NCBI GenBank assembly: GCA_963827595.1
Contig: CAWHBT010000009.1
Coordinates: 1-64,000, forward strand
DNA length: 64,000 nucleotides
Direction: 5' to 3'
From: DATEDA01 sp963827595
GTDB lineage: Bacteria > Pseudomonadota > Gammaproteobacteria > Burkholderiales > SG8-39
Below are positions 1-8,991 of the stretch, one piece after another. The notes beneath the pieces are model-generated. The model had not been told where the DNA came from. It worked only from the letters and a program-made list of their open reading frames with translations, and ran no database searches. Both the position numbers and the translations under genes were made by a program. How positions within the stretch are numbered: the stretch's first letter is position 1; the number at the start of each line of letters is the position of its first letter.

Positions 1-1404
1 CACCTTCCCCGGATTCATGATCCCGAGCGGGTCGAGCGTGCGCTTGATCGAGCGCATCAGCTCCATCTCCACCGGCGACTTGTAGCGCAGGATCTCGTCG
101 CGCTTGTACTGCCCGAGCCCGTGCTCGGCGCTGATCGAACCGGCGAACGCCGCGACGCTGTCGTGCACGACCCGATTCACGTCGGTCATCCCCGCCAGGA
201 ATGCCGCTTCATCCCCGCCCTCGGGATGGGCCACGTTGTAGTGGAGGTTGCCGTCGCCGACGTGGCCGAAGGTGACCATCCGAACCCCCGGAAACGCCGC
301 CGCCAGATGCGCGTCGGTCGCCTCGATGAACTCCCCGATCCGCGAAATCGGGATCGAGATGTCGTGCTTGATGTTCGGCCCCTCCGCCGCCTGCGCCTCG
401 GACACGTTCTCGCGCAGCGCCCACAGCTGCTTCGCCTGGGCGCCGCTCGTCGCGATCACCGCATCGAGCGCGATCCCGGACTCGATCGCCTCGCCTAGCG
501 TCGACTCCAGCAGCGCTGCGAGCCCGTCACCCGCGTGGGTGTCCGAGAGCTCCAGGAGCACGTACTGCGGATGCGCGGCCTCGAACGGCGCCGGCACGTT
601 GAAGTGCTTGCGCACGAGCGCAAGGCAGATCGCCGAGAAGAGCTCGAACGCCGTGAGGCGATCGCCGCAATGCGCCTGGACGTGCTCGAGCAGCCGCAGC
701 GCATCGCGCGGCGTGCGCAGCGCCGCCACCGCAGTCGCCTGCGCACGCGGCTTCGGGAACAGCTTGAGCACCGCGGCCGTGATGATCCCGAGCGTGCCCT
801 CCGCACCGATGAAGAGCTGCTTCAGGTCGTAGCCGGTGTTGTCCTTGCGCAGGCCCCGCAAGCCCTCCCACACCTCGCCCGACGGCAGCACGACCTCGAG
901 CCCGAGGACGAGGTCGCGCGTGTTCCCGTACCGGAGCACCTGGACCCCGCCGGCGTTCGTCGACAGGTTGCCACCGATCTCGCAGCTTCCTTCCGCGGCG
1001 AGGCTGAGCGGAAACAAGCGGTCCGCCTCATCCGCGGCGCGCTGCAGATTCGCCAGGACGCAGCCCGCCTCTACGGTGATGGTGTTGTTGACCGGGTCGA
1101 GCGCGCGGACGCGGTTCATGCGCGAGAGGCTGACGACGACCTGCTTCCCGCTCGCGTCCGGGGTCGCCCCGCCACAGAGTCCCGTGTTTCCACCTTGCGG
1201 AACGACCGCCGTGCGAGTCTCGGCGCAGAGCCGCACCACCGCGGCAACCTCGGCCGTCGTTGCCGGCCGCACAACTGCAGCGGGCTGGCCCACGTAGCGC
1301 TTGCGCCAATCGGTCGCGAACGGGGCGGTATCACGAGGGTCAGCGAGCGCGTGCGCGGGACCGACGACGGCGGCGAGGCGCTCGACGAGCTCTCCGGGTG
1401 CCAT
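1..1404 (-). CDS. FAD-linked oxidase (D-lactate/glycolate dehydrogenase GlcD-like), 3' end cut by window edge
   Basis: A flavoprotein of the FAD_binding_4 plus FAD-oxidase C-terminal family, which oxidises 2-hydroxy acids such as D-lactate or glycolate and passes electrons onward. The reading frame is open for 468 codons from the ATG at 1404 to the first base of the window. The N-terminal third has the family PP-loop region (PQGGNTGLCGG) and the GCEIGGNLSTNAGG stretch. The C-terminal half has GHVGDGNLHYN and SAEHGLG, both typical of GlcD-like enzymes. The last visible residues (LDPLGIMNPGKV) are the usual C-terminus, so only a few residues are missing. It starts 26 bp after the exonuclease gene and is the last gene of the acetate cluster seen here. 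The substrate cannot be told from sequence. Confidence 0.9.
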   Translation of the reverse strand, partial: MAPGELVERLAAVVGPAHALADPRDTAPFATDWRKRYVGQPAAVVRPATTAEVAAVVRLCAETRTAVVPQGGNTGLCGGATPDASGKQVVVSLSRMNRVRALDPVNNTITVEAGCVLANLQRAADEADRLFPLSLAAEGSCEIGGNLSTNAGGVQVLRYGNTRDLVLGLEVVLPSGEVWEGLRGLRKDNTGYDLKQLFIGAEGTLGIITAAVLKLFPKPRAQATAVAALRTPRDALRLLEHVQAHCGDRLTAFELFSAICLALVRKHFNVPAPFEAAHPQYVLLELSDTHAGDGLAALLESTLGEAIESGIALDAVIATSGAQAKQLWALRENVSEAQAAEGPNIKHDISIPISRIGEFIEATDAHLAAAFPGVRMVTFGHVGDGNLHYNVAHPEGGDEAAFLAGMTDVNRVVHDSVAAFAGSISAEHGLGQYKRDEILRYKSPVEMELMRSIKRTLDPLGIMNPGKV

Positions 1405-1430
1405 GGTCCCGATTCTATCGTCTGCCGAGA

Positions 1431-3608
1431 TCAGTACTTGAGCCGCGCATAGTAGGTCTTCTCCGCTGCGGCGCGCGCCTCCCCGAGCGTCCGGATCCCG
1501 CGCTCCGCGAGCAGCGGCAGCAGCCGCAGGAACACCCCCGCTGCCGTGAGCGCATCACCGAGCGCCGTGTGCCGGCCGACGACGTCGACGCTCAGCCGGC
1601 CCGCGATCTCCTCGAGAGCGTGCGAGGGCTGCGCGGGATGCACGACGGCCGACAGCAGCAGCGTGTCGAGCACCGGCTGATCGAACCGCACGCCGGTCCG
1701 CGCCTCCTTGAGCTGCAGGAACCGCATGTCGAAGGCGGCGTTGTGTCCGACCAGCACCGTTTCTTCGGCGAAGCGGTGAAAACGAGGGAGCACTTCATCG
1801 ATCGTCGGCTGGCCGGCGAGCCTCTCGGGCGTGATGCCGTGCACCGCGATCGACGCCTCGCCGAGGTGACGTTGCGGATCGACGAGGGTTTCGAAGGTCT
1901 CGCCCCGCAGCAGCCGGCCGTTCACGATCCGCACCGCGCCGATCGCGATGATCTCGTCGCCCTCGGCGGGGTTGAGCCCGGTCGTCTCGGTGTCGATCAC
2001 CGTGTAGGCGAGGTCCGTCAGCGGGCGCTCGTCCAGCGCGTCGGTCGCGGGTGACCGCTGGAAGAGATCGAAGTCGTAGAACTCCGGGCGCCCGGGAAGC
2101 GTCGCCCGGCGGCGCGCGTCGGCGCGCTGGGCGCCGAGCGGGAGCAGCAGGCGGAAGTAGGCGATCTGCGCGGGAAGGTCGCGCTGATACCACGCCTCGC
2201 CCCCGTGCCGCTCGACGACCTGGGCGAGCGAGAGCGGGCTGTCCTCGCCGCCGTGCGTGAACGCGTCGTTCTCCCAGGAAAACGCCGTCTCGGGCGCGAG
2301 CGGCGCGCCGCGCCACAGCACGTCGAGCTGCGCGTGCCCGCCGACCGGCAGCAACCGGAATCGCACTTCGCGAACCGCAAACTCGTCCTTCAGACGGCGC
2401 GCGAGGTAGGACAGCGCCTGCGCGAGCGAGAAGCTGTCGACGCGCAGCCAGAGTTCGGGGTCGACCGATTCGAGCTTCGTCGACAGGCCGGCGCGGCGCT
2501 CGATCCGCGCCTGCGCGAGCGTCAGCAGGTCCTCGCCGCGCATTTCCTCGAGCGGCCAGCGCGCCCGCAGCCGTTCGGCCGCCTGGGCCGTCGCGAGGTT
2601 CAGCCGGTCCGACAGCCGGACCGCCTCGTCCTGGATGATTGCGCCGAACCGCGCCCGCCGTGCAGCGTCCATGTCCGGGTGCTCGGTGAGGTTCTCGATC
2701 GCGGCCCGGATGTTGGCGAGCGCCGCGCGCGTGCCCTCGACGAGGCCCTGCAGCAGCCCCACGCTCTTCGCGTCCGCGTCGATCGTCTCCGTCACGTCGG
2801 AAAGCAGCAGGACGTAGCCGCTCAGCGCAGCGCCCGCCGCGCGGCCGCGGTCCGGCTCACCGGCGCCGGCGAGACCTTCCCCCGCGTTCAGGACCGGGGC
2901 GGCTTGCACCCGGAGCAGGCGCCCGTCCCGGGTCGCGGTCACGAAATGGACGCTCTCCCGCTCCATGCGCGTAACCTGTCCCTCCATCGCCTCGATGGCG
3001 TGCTGGATCAGGCCTCGATCGAGGACGCCGAATACCGAGCGGCCGAGCCCCAGAAGGTCGGCGCGAGCGCCCGCATCGGCGCCTCCGAGCAGGCGTTGCG
3101 CCGCGCCGTTGTAGAGCAGGATCCGGCCCTCCTGGTTGCACACGAGCACGCTCTGCTCGAGCTCGGAAACGAGGGCGGCCAACCGGTTTCGCTCTTCCTC
3201 GACGCGCGCCTTCGCGTCGTGGACCGTGGCCTCGACGTCGTGGAGCAGCCGCGACCGCACCTCGGCAAGCTCGTTCACTGCGCGCGCGACCGCGTGCAGC
3301 TCGGGGGTCCCTTCCTCGCGCGTGCGGTGGGCGGGGTTCGCTTGCGCGATCAGGCGAACGCCCTCCGCGATCCGTTGCGCCGGGCCGACGGTCATCGCGA
3401 GCAAGCGGCGGACGAAAAGGGCGATGCCGGCGAGGAGCATGAGCCCGAACAGCACCAGCAGGCCGATCCGCGGCTGGGTGAGCACGGTGGCGAGCGCCGA
3501 GCGCTCGCCCGGCTCGAGGTCGGCCCAGAGCACGAACGCCGCCCCGGCGAGCAACACGAGCGTCAGCGCGACGGCCGCGAACACGGCCCGCAGCGCGGTG
3601 CGGCTCAC
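1431..3608 (-). CDS. membrane-anchored PAS/pseudokinase-DnaQ 3'-5' exonuclease fusion (copy 2)
   Basis: 725 aa. Two N-terminal membrane segments (about residues 7-29 and 48-68) and a HAMP-like linker are followed by a coiled segment and a PAS-like domain (about 150-270). A histidine-kinase-like region (about 290-500) lacks the phospho-accepting His: the usual HELRTP position reads GTRAALANIR. The ATP-lid N-box is also degraded, although the tail ending HGGEAWYQ...FRLLLPLG still looks like the end of a HATPase domain. Residues about 532-725 are a DEDDh exonuclease of the DNA polymerase III epsilon type, with D539-T-E541-T, HNAAFD and HTALGD. The gene follows a lone receiver by 15 bp and is paralogous to the 8992-11130 gene. 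A membrane sensor controlling a nuclease is inferred; the substrate is unknown. Confidence 0.85.
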   Translation of the reverse strand: MSRTALRAVFAAVALTLVLLAGAAFVLWADLEPGERSALATVLTQPRIGLLVLFGLMLLAGIALFVRRLLAMTVGPAQRIAEGVRLIAQANPAHRTREEGTPELHAVARAVNELAEVRSRLLHDVEATVHDAKARVEEERNRLAALVSELEQSVLVCNQEGRILLYNGAAQRLLGGADAGARADLLGLGRSVFGVLDRGLIQHAIEAMEGQVTRMERESVHFVTATRDGRLLRVQAAPVLNAGEGLAGAGEPDRGRAAGAALSGYVLLLSDVTETIDADAKSVGLLQGLVEGTRAALANIRAAIENLTEHPDMDAARRARFGAIIQDEAVRLSDRLNLATAQAAERLRARWPLEEMRGEDLLTLAQARIERRAGLSTKLESVDPELWLRVDSFSLAQALSYLARRLKDEFAVREVRFRLLPVGGHAQLDVLWRGAPLAPETAFSWENDAFTHGGEDSPLSLAQVVERHGGEAWYQRDLPAQIAYFRLLLPLGAQRADARRRATLPGRPEFYDFDLFQRSPATDALDERPLTDLAYTVIDTETTGLNPAEGDEIIAIGAVRIVNGRLLRGETFETLVDPQRHLGEASIAVHGITPERLAGQPTIDEVLPRFHRFAEETVLVGHNAAFDMRFLQLKEARTGVRFDQPVLDTLLLSAVVHPAQPSHALEEIAGRLSVDVVGRHTALGDALTAAGVFLRLLPLLAERGIRTLGEARAAAEKTYYARLKY

Positions 3609-3623
3609 CCGGAGGTCTCCCGC

Positions 3624-3995
3624 TCAGGGGCTCGCCAGCATTTCGCGAACTTTGGCGACGAGCTCGCGCGTGGAGAACGGCTTGACGACGTAGGCGTCGG
3701 CGCCAAGCTCGACACCTTTCGCGACCTCGACGTCGCGACCTTTGGCCGACACCATGACGACCTTCATGTCCCGCGTCGCTGGGTCGCTCTTCAGGCGCTG
3801 GCAGACTTCGTAGCCGCTCTTCTTCGGCAGCATGATGTCGAGCAGCACGAGATCCGGGCGGAACGACGCCGCCAGCTCGAGCGCCTCGTCGCCGTTCGCG
3901 GCGACCCTGACCTCGAAACCGGCCTGCTCCATCAGGAACTCGAGCGAAGCGACGATGTTCGCCTCGTCGTCAGCGATCAGTACCCTTTTCTTCAT
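3624..3995 (-). CDS. single-domain response regulator (CheY-like receiver)
   Basis: 123 aa, consisting of one receiver domain with no output domain. The acidic pocket is D9-D10, the phospho-accepting Asp is D53 in LLDIMLP, and the switch Lys lies in VVKPFST near the C-terminus. It sits between actP and the second exonuclease fusion, 15 bp ahead of the latter. It is clearly paralogous to the receiver at 11127-11516, sharing the IADDE start, YEVCQR and VMVSAKGR. The likely phosphodonor is the symporter-kinase encoded upstream (inference), and the likely partner is the adjacent exonuclease fusion, whose own kinase region seems dead. Confidence 0.92.
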   Translation of the reverse strand: MKKRVLIADDEANIVASLEFLMEQAGFEVRVAANGDEALELAASFRPDLVLLDIMLPKKSGYEVCQRLKSDPATRDMKVVMVSAKGRDVEVAKGVELGADAYVVKPFSTRELVAKVREMLASP

Positions 3996-4005
3996 GAATC
4001 ATGTT

Positions 4006-4037
4006 GCCGGCTATCGCGCTTGCGCGCGATAGCCGGC
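4006..4037. terminator. strong hairpin between actP and the receiver gene
   Basis: A perfect 14-bp inverted repeat (GCCGGCTATCGCGC at 4006-4019 and its complement at 4024-4037) with a 4-nt loop lies in the 64-bp gap between actP and the downstream receiver gene. No T-run follows on either strand. It is a plausible transcript-processing or partial-termination element that would lower expression of the receiver/exonuclease pair relative to actP. Confidence 0.5.
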
Positions 4038-4059
4038 GTTCCTTGTCCCGGCACGGATC

Positions 4060-5961
4060 CTAGTGCGCGGCAGCGGCCGCCCGCCCGATGCCGGTGTTGG
4101 AGCGGACGTACAGCTCGTCCCACATCTCCTCGGCGCGCCGGTCGCGGTAGAGGAGCGAGCCGATCACGACCGCGAGGAACCCGAGCGGGATCGAGATCAG
4201 ACCGGGATTCCGCAGCGGGAACAGCGGTTCGCTCAAGCCGACGATCGACGTGGTCGCGCCGCCGAGCGCCTTGATCGCGGCCTCGGCACTCGCCTTCGCC
4301 TTAACGGCCGCGGCGATGGTCTGCTTCGCCCGCTCCTGCGCCGCGGGGTCGGTGAGGCCGGGCAGCTCGGTGTTGAGCTTCGCGATGCGCTCGTCGGCAA
4401 GCTTGATCGCCCTTTCCTGCGTCGCCCTGACCTGCCCCGGATACGTCATGTTGGGCGACACGAGCACGAGCCCGATCGCCGCGAGCGTTCCGACCACGAG
4501 CCCAGCCACGACGCCGCCGGTGTTGCAGCGCTTCCAGTAGAGCGTCAACAGGATCACCGGCAGGTTCGCCGAAGCCGCGACCGCGAACGCCAGCGCCACC
4601 AGATGTGCGACGTTCTGACCCCTCGCGAGGATGCCGATCGCGATGGCGACGACCCCCACGATCAGCGAGCAGATCCGCGCGGCCCTCAGCTCTTCGTCCG
4701 ACGTAGCCCGGTCGCCCTTGACGACGCCGACCCAGATGTCGTGCGACATCGCCGAGGCGGCCGCAAGCACGAGGCCGGCGACCACCGCCACGATGGTCGC
4801 GAACGCGACCGCGGCGACGAAGGCGAGCATCAGGTTGCCGAGCAGGCTCTCGCTGCCGCCGCCCAGGTACTGGGCGAGGAGCGGCGCGGCCATGTTGCCG
4901 CCGCGGTCGATCTCGGTGATCGCCGGCGCCCCGACCTTGATCGCCGCCCCGGTGCCGAGGAAGAGCGTCAGCACGTAGAAGCCGCCGATGATCGCCATCG
5001 CCCAGATGACGGACTTGCGCGCCTGCTGCGCGGTCGGCACGGTGAAGAAGCGCATCAGGATGTGCGGCAATCCGGCGGTGCCGAGCACCAGCGCCATGCC
5101 GAGCGAGATCTGGTCGATCGGGCTCTTGAAGAGCAGCCCCGGTTCGAGGAAGCGCTGACCGAGCTCCGCCGGCGTCATGTTGCGCGCCGCGTCGCCGAGC
5201 AGTCTCGCGACCTGCAGCTGGACCTGCGGGTCGGCGACCACCGCGCCGAGGTAGCCGTTGAGGTTGAAGCCGTACTGCCCCCACACGAGGACCACCATCA
5301 CCAGCGACGCCACCACGAGCAGGATCGCCTTGATGATCTGCACCCAGGTGGTCGCGACCATTCCCCCGAAGAGCACGTAGGCCAGCATCAGCACCCCCAC
5401 CACCCCCACGGAGACCTCGTAGTCGATCCCGACCAGGGTCTTCACGAGCACGCCGCCGCCGACCATCTGCGCGGTGAGGTAGAAGGTGGAGACGGTGATC
5501 GTCGACACCGCCATGAAGGCCTTCGCGACGCGCGGGTTGTTGCGGAACGCGAGGATGTCGCCCATCGTGTACTTGCCGATGTTGCGGCACGGCTCGGCGA
5601 TGACGAGCAGCACGGTGATGTACGCGACCAGCCACCCGACCGAGTACATGAACCCGTCGTACCCGTAGAGGCTGATCAGGCCGGCGATGCCGAGGAACGA
5701 GGCCGCCGACAGGTAGTCGCCGGCGATCGCCCAGCCGTTCTGCAGCCCCGAAACGCCCCCGCCCGCCGTATAGAAGTCGGCTGCCGTCTTGGTGCGCTTG
5801 GCGGCGAGATAGGTCACGTACATCGTCACGCCGATGATCGCGCCGAACACCGCGAACGTAAGAAACCGGTAGTCCTTCGACGCCGCCTGCGCGAACGCCG
5901 GCGAGGCCGCGAGCGCGAGGATCGTGGCGCCCAGAGGAACGATGATCCGCTTGGTCTTCAT
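4060..5961 (-). CDS. actP: cation/acetate symporter ActP (sodium:solute symporter family)
   Basis: 633 aa inner-membrane transporter importing acetate and related short acids with a cation. The N-terminus is a signal-like segment ending SPAFAQA, as in other ActP proteins, followed by about 13 hydrophobic helices. The family segment GWAIAGDYLSAASFLGIAGL is near residue 75. A hydrophilic insert rich in Ala/Lys lies near the C-terminus (about 515-570), and the tail is SNTGIGRAAA. I chose the ATG at 5961 because it is preceded by GGAGG-like sequence and lies 11 bp after the DUF485 gene. The frame stays open further upstream only by chance. The DUF485-actP pair is the usual yjcH-actP arrangement. 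Confidence 0.95.
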   Translation of the reverse strand: MKTKRIIVPLGATILALAASPAFAQAASKDYRFLTFAVFGAIIGVTMYVTYLAAKRTKTAADFYTAGGGVSGLQNGWAIAGDYLSAASFLGIAGLISLYGYDGFMYSVGWLVAYITVLLVIAEPCRNIGKYTMGDILAFRNNPRVAKAFMAVSTITVSTFYLTAQMVGGGVLVKTLVGIDYEVSVGVVGVLMLAYVLFGGMVATTWVQIIKAILLVVASLVMVVLVWGQYGFNLNGYLGAVVADPQVQLQVARLLGDAARNMTPAELGQRFLEPGLLFKSPIDQISLGMALVLGTAGLPHILMRFFTVPTAQQARKSVIWAMAIIGGFYVLTLFLGTGAAIKVGAPAITEIDRGGNMAAPLLAQYLGGGSESLLGNLMLAFVAAVAFATIVAVVAGLVLAAASAMSHDIWVGVVKGDRATSDEELRAARICSLIVGVVAIAIGILARGQNVAHLVALAFAVAASANLPVILLTLYWKRCNTGGVVAGLVVGTLAAIGLVLVSPNMTYPGQVRATQERAIKLADERIAKLNTELPGLTDPAAQERAKQTIAAAVKAKASAEAAIKALGGATTSIVGLSEPLFPLRNPGLISIPLGFLAVVIGSLLYRDRRAEEMWDELYVRSNTGIGRAAAAAH

Positions 5962-5972
5962 GACCGCCTCCC

Positions 5973-6296
5973 CTAGCGCGCAGCGCCGATGCGTTGCGCG
6001 TCGCGCGCGATGGCTTCCGCGAGCGCGTCGAACTGGCTCGCGCGCCGGGCGTAGAACCAGGCGATGCCCCACGCGACCACGAACTGCGACAGCGCGAAGA
6101 CCAGGCCGAAGTTGATGACCCCCCAGACCTTCACCTTGAAGAGATCGGTGAAGTAGGCAGCCCCGATCGGCAGCAGGAAGTAGTAGACGACCGAGAACGC
6201 CATCAACCCCCATAGGAAGCGCGACTTGCGGCGGTGGAGCTCCTGAAAGCGCGGGTCCGCGTCGATCGCGGTCCAGTTGAGCGCAGTGGTTGCCAT
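5973..6296 (-). CDS. yjcH: DUF485 family membrane protein (YjcH-like)
   Basis: 107 aa with two transmembrane helices (about 29-50 and 60-83), and the family patterns FQELHRRKSRF near the start and NFGLVFALSQFVVAWGIAWFY in the second helix. DUF485 proteins are almost always encoded just upstream of ActP-type symporters, as here (11-bp gap), and probably support the transporter. The start has a good Shine-Dalgarno (AAGGAGGG) just upstream. Confidence 0.92.
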   Translation of the reverse strand: MATTALNWTAIDADPRFQELHRRKSRFLWGLMAFSVVYYFLLPIGAAYFTDLFKVKVWGVINFGLVFALSQFVVAWGIAWFYARRASQFDALAEAIARDAQRIGAAR

Positions 6297-6322
6297 GACA
6301 CCCTCCTTTTTCGAACCGCCCT

Positions 6323-6344
6323 GCGGCAGGCGGGCGCCTGCCGC
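6323..6344. terminator. hairpin in the leader of the DUF485-actP genes
   Basis: A perfect 10-bp inverted repeat (GCGGCAGGCG, 2-nt loop, complement) lies in the 118-bp gap between the DUF294 gene and the DUF485 gene. No T-run follows. It may end or attenuate the upstream message, or shape the actP leader. Nothing else is evident in the gap. Confidence 0.4.
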
Positions 6345-6414
6345 ACGCCAGACTAGGCCGGACTCGCCGTCGCTGGCAAGAGTACGGCCACCCGCGTCAC
6401 GCCCTTGACTCTCC

Positions 6415-7485
6415 TCAAGCCCCGAAGCCTGTGACGGTCACGGCGAAGTCGCGGGCGAGCCGCGTCTGCAATTTTCGCGCCTGACGGAGCGCCTGCTTGA
6501 GCATCCTGCGGTCGGGCTCGCTGAGCGCGGCGGGATCGAGATGGTTGTGAAGCGGTTCGCCCCGCGACCGCTGCGCAGCGTTGAGTTTCAGGCGCTGCAG
6601 CTGGACGAACCGGAACGCCTCGCGCCAGGCCTCGACCTCGGCGGCGGGGATCCGGCGCGCCCGGCCTACTGCGGAAAACCGCTCCAGCGTGTTCGTGGCG
6701 CGAACGCCGCTCGCGAGCGCGTACACGCGCGCGGCTTCGACGAACGGCTGTACGCCGTTCACCTTCAGGTCGAGCGTATCCGGATGCTCGCCCCCGCTCG
6801 CGAGCACGAAGTCGCGCCAGAGCCCGAGCGGGGGCTGGTTCTGGAGCGCGTTCCGGGTCATGAGCAGCAGGAAGGGCCCGCGGTCCTGGGCATAACCCGC
6901 GAGCCACTCGCGCAACGCGGCGACGAGTCGCCCCGCGCCGTGGATCGCGCGGAAGTCGAAGAAGATCGCCGCGTTGAGCAGCGCCTGCGGCTCGGGCCGG
7001 TCGATCCAGTCGGCGAACTGTTCCTGCCATTCGGCGTGCGACAGGCACCACCGCGGGTTCGCCGCCATGACCTCGCCGCGGCAGAGCGGATAGCCGCTGC
7101 GGTCGAGCGCCTGGGTCACGCGCTCCGCGAGCGGCAGGAGCGTGCGGCGCCGCGCGTCGCGGTCCGGGCCGTCCGCGAAGACGATCGCGTTGTCCTGATC
7201 GGTGACGAGGGTCTGCTCGCTGCGCCCTTCGCTGCCGAGCGCGATCCAGCACCCGCCCGCATCCCGCAGCGCCGCGTCGGCGCCCGTCAGCTCGATCAGC
7301 CGTTGCGCCACCAGGTCGTTGACCTCGGTGACAAGTCCCGTGATGGCGTCCGATGTGAAACCTTCGTCGAGCAACCGCTGCGGGAGCTCGCGGCCGCGCG
7401 CCGCCGCCTGGACGACGGCGTCGATGTCGCGCGCCGCGCGGATCGCCGCTCGCGCCGGAGAATCGGACCATGCGTCGACGGACAT
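6415..7485 (-). CDS. DUF294 nucleotidyltransferase-like protein
   Basis: 356 aa. The middle holds a GlnD-like nucleotidyltransferase core with LGSEGRSEQTLVTDQDNAIV (Gly-Ser plus the Asp-x-Asp metal site), followed by the DUF294 C-terminal helical region with PLCRGEVMAANPRW. It lacks the CBS pair of its neighbour and looks like a tandem, shortened paralogue of it (28-bp gap). Relatives in Pseudomonas also lie beside an exonuclease gene and actP. The role is unproven; nucleotidylation or nucleotide sensing linked to acetate uptake is an inference. Confidence 0.85.
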   Translation of the reverse strand: MSVDAWSDSPARAAIRAARDIDAVVQAAARGRELPQRLLDEGFTSDAITGLVTEVNDLVAQRLIELTGADAALRDAGGCWIALGSEGRSEQTLVTDQDNAIVFADGPDRDARRRTLLPLAERVTQALDRSGYPLCRGEVMAANPRWCLSHAEWQEQFADWIDRPEPQALLNAAIFFDFRAIHGAGRLVAALREWLAGYAQDRGPFLLLMTRNALQNQPPLGLWRDFVLASGGEHPDTLDLKVNGVQPFVEAARVYALASGVRATNTLERFSAVGRARRIPAAEVEAWREAFRFVQLQRLKLNAAQRSRGEPLHNHLDPAALSEPDRRMLKQALRQARKLQTRLARDFAVTVTGFGA

Positions 7486-7513
7486 CGCGGCGAGGATAGC
7501 GCGGCAGCGCGGG

Positions 7514-8975
7514 CTACAGCTGATAGTCGAGCGCGAGCCGCGACTGGAGGTCGCGCGCGATGCGGAACGCTTCCTTGAGCGTGCGGCGGTCGAGCTCGTT
7601 CAGCTGCGCCGGGTCGATCCGGTTGGCGGCGCCATCGGCGAACGAGTCGAGCGCGGCCTGGTGCCGCAGCCGGATGCCCTGGACGAAGTAGAACGCGGCC
7701 ACCACCGCGGCCGCTTCGTCCGGCGGCAACGCGCCCGCCGCCGCCGCCGCCCGGAGGCGCTCTGCAGTGTTGGTCTGCGGCAGTCCGTGGGCCAGGGCGA
7801 GGATGCGGGCCGCGTCGACGAACACCAGGACTCCGTGCATCTTCACGTCGATCGTTCCCGGCGCGTTCGGCGTGCCTTCGGCGGCGAAGTCGCGGACCAC
7901 GCCGAGCTGGGGCTTCGCCTGCAGCGCGTTCGCGGCCATCAGCCGCAGGAAGTTGCGCCGCACCCGCGTGACGCCGAGGAACCACTCGCGCAGCTCGGTC
8001 GCCAGCTGCGCGTCACCCGCGATGGCGCGGAAGTCGAAGCAGATCGCGGCGTCGAGCAGCGCCTTCGGGTCCGAGTTCTCGAGCCAGCCATTGAGCTTCG
8101 CCCGCCATTCGCCGCCCGACCGGCAGAGCTCGGGGTTGGATGCCATCACGTTGCCCCGGCACAGCGGATAGCCGCAGGCGTCGAGCGCCTCGTTCACCTC
8201 CCGTGCGAAGGGCACGAGCTTCGCGCGCACTGCGGCCGGACGGGCGTCGTCCTGGGGCTCGAAGACGAGGCCGTTGTCCTGGTCGGTCGCGAAGGTCTGC
8301 TCGAGGCGTCCTTCGCTCCCGAACGCGAGCCAGCACCAGCCGATGCGCTCCCATTGATGGCGCTTGCGCACGACCTCGATGATGCGCTGGGCGATGCGGT
8401 CGTTGAGCACCGACACGAACAGCGTCAGCGGCTCGGCGGCCACGCCCTCCTCGACCAGCAGCCGGGTGAGCCGCCGCACCCGCTCCGCGAGCTCGGCGAT
8501 CGCCGGCACGTCGCGCGCCAGCCGGATCTCCATCGTCAGCTCACCCAGGCCCAGCCGCTGGAGCGAGAAGAGATCGCGCTCGGACACGACGCCGATGAGC
8601 GTCTCCCCCTCGAGGACCAGCACGTGCCGGATGCGCCTCTCGACCATCGCCAGCGCCGCCTCGTACGCCGGCGCGTGCCCGGGCAGTCGCGAGCGGGTCG
8701 CGGGTCATCACTTCGGCGACCGGCCGTGCCGCGCCGCCGTCCGCCACGATCGACACCAGGTCGCGCTCGGTCAGGATGCCGAGCGGGCGGCCGCGCTCGC
8801 CGAGGATGACGATGCTGCCGACGCCTTCGGAGCGCATGCGGGCCGCGGCCTCGCCGACCGCGCAGCGCTCGTCGCACGCGACCGGCGCTTTGCGCACGAG
8901 CGTGCGCAGCGGCCGGGCGAGCGTGCGATGCTCGGCGGCGAGGCGTCGTTCGCGCGGCGAGTGGATCTCGGCCAT
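7514..8975 (-). CDS. CBS-pair plus DUF294 nucleotidyltransferase-like protein (one frameshift)
   Basis: About 486 aa after restoring the frame. The N-terminal part has two CBS domains (VGSIVILGERGRPLGILTERDL, then RHVLVLEGETLIGVVSERDL), which normally bind adenosyl ligands. The rest is a nucleotidyltransferase core (FGSEGRLEQTFATDQDNGLV) and the DUF294 C-terminal domain (PLCRGNVMASNPELC). One extra base near 8688 breaks the frame in the link between the CBS motifs: VMTRDPLA, then LPGHAPAYEAALAMVERR in the next frame. The total length, 1462 nt, is 3n+1 as expected for one insertion. The ATG at 8975 follows the exonuclease gene by 16 bp. Function as for the shorter paralogue downstream. Confidence 0.82.
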
Positions 8976-8991
8976 TTCAGCGCCCCCGGCG

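Noticed and set aside
2205..4274. Long plus-strand open frame antisense to the exonuclease fusion and receiver
   Set aside because: Same shadow effect; the minus-strand proteins carry clear motifs throughout.
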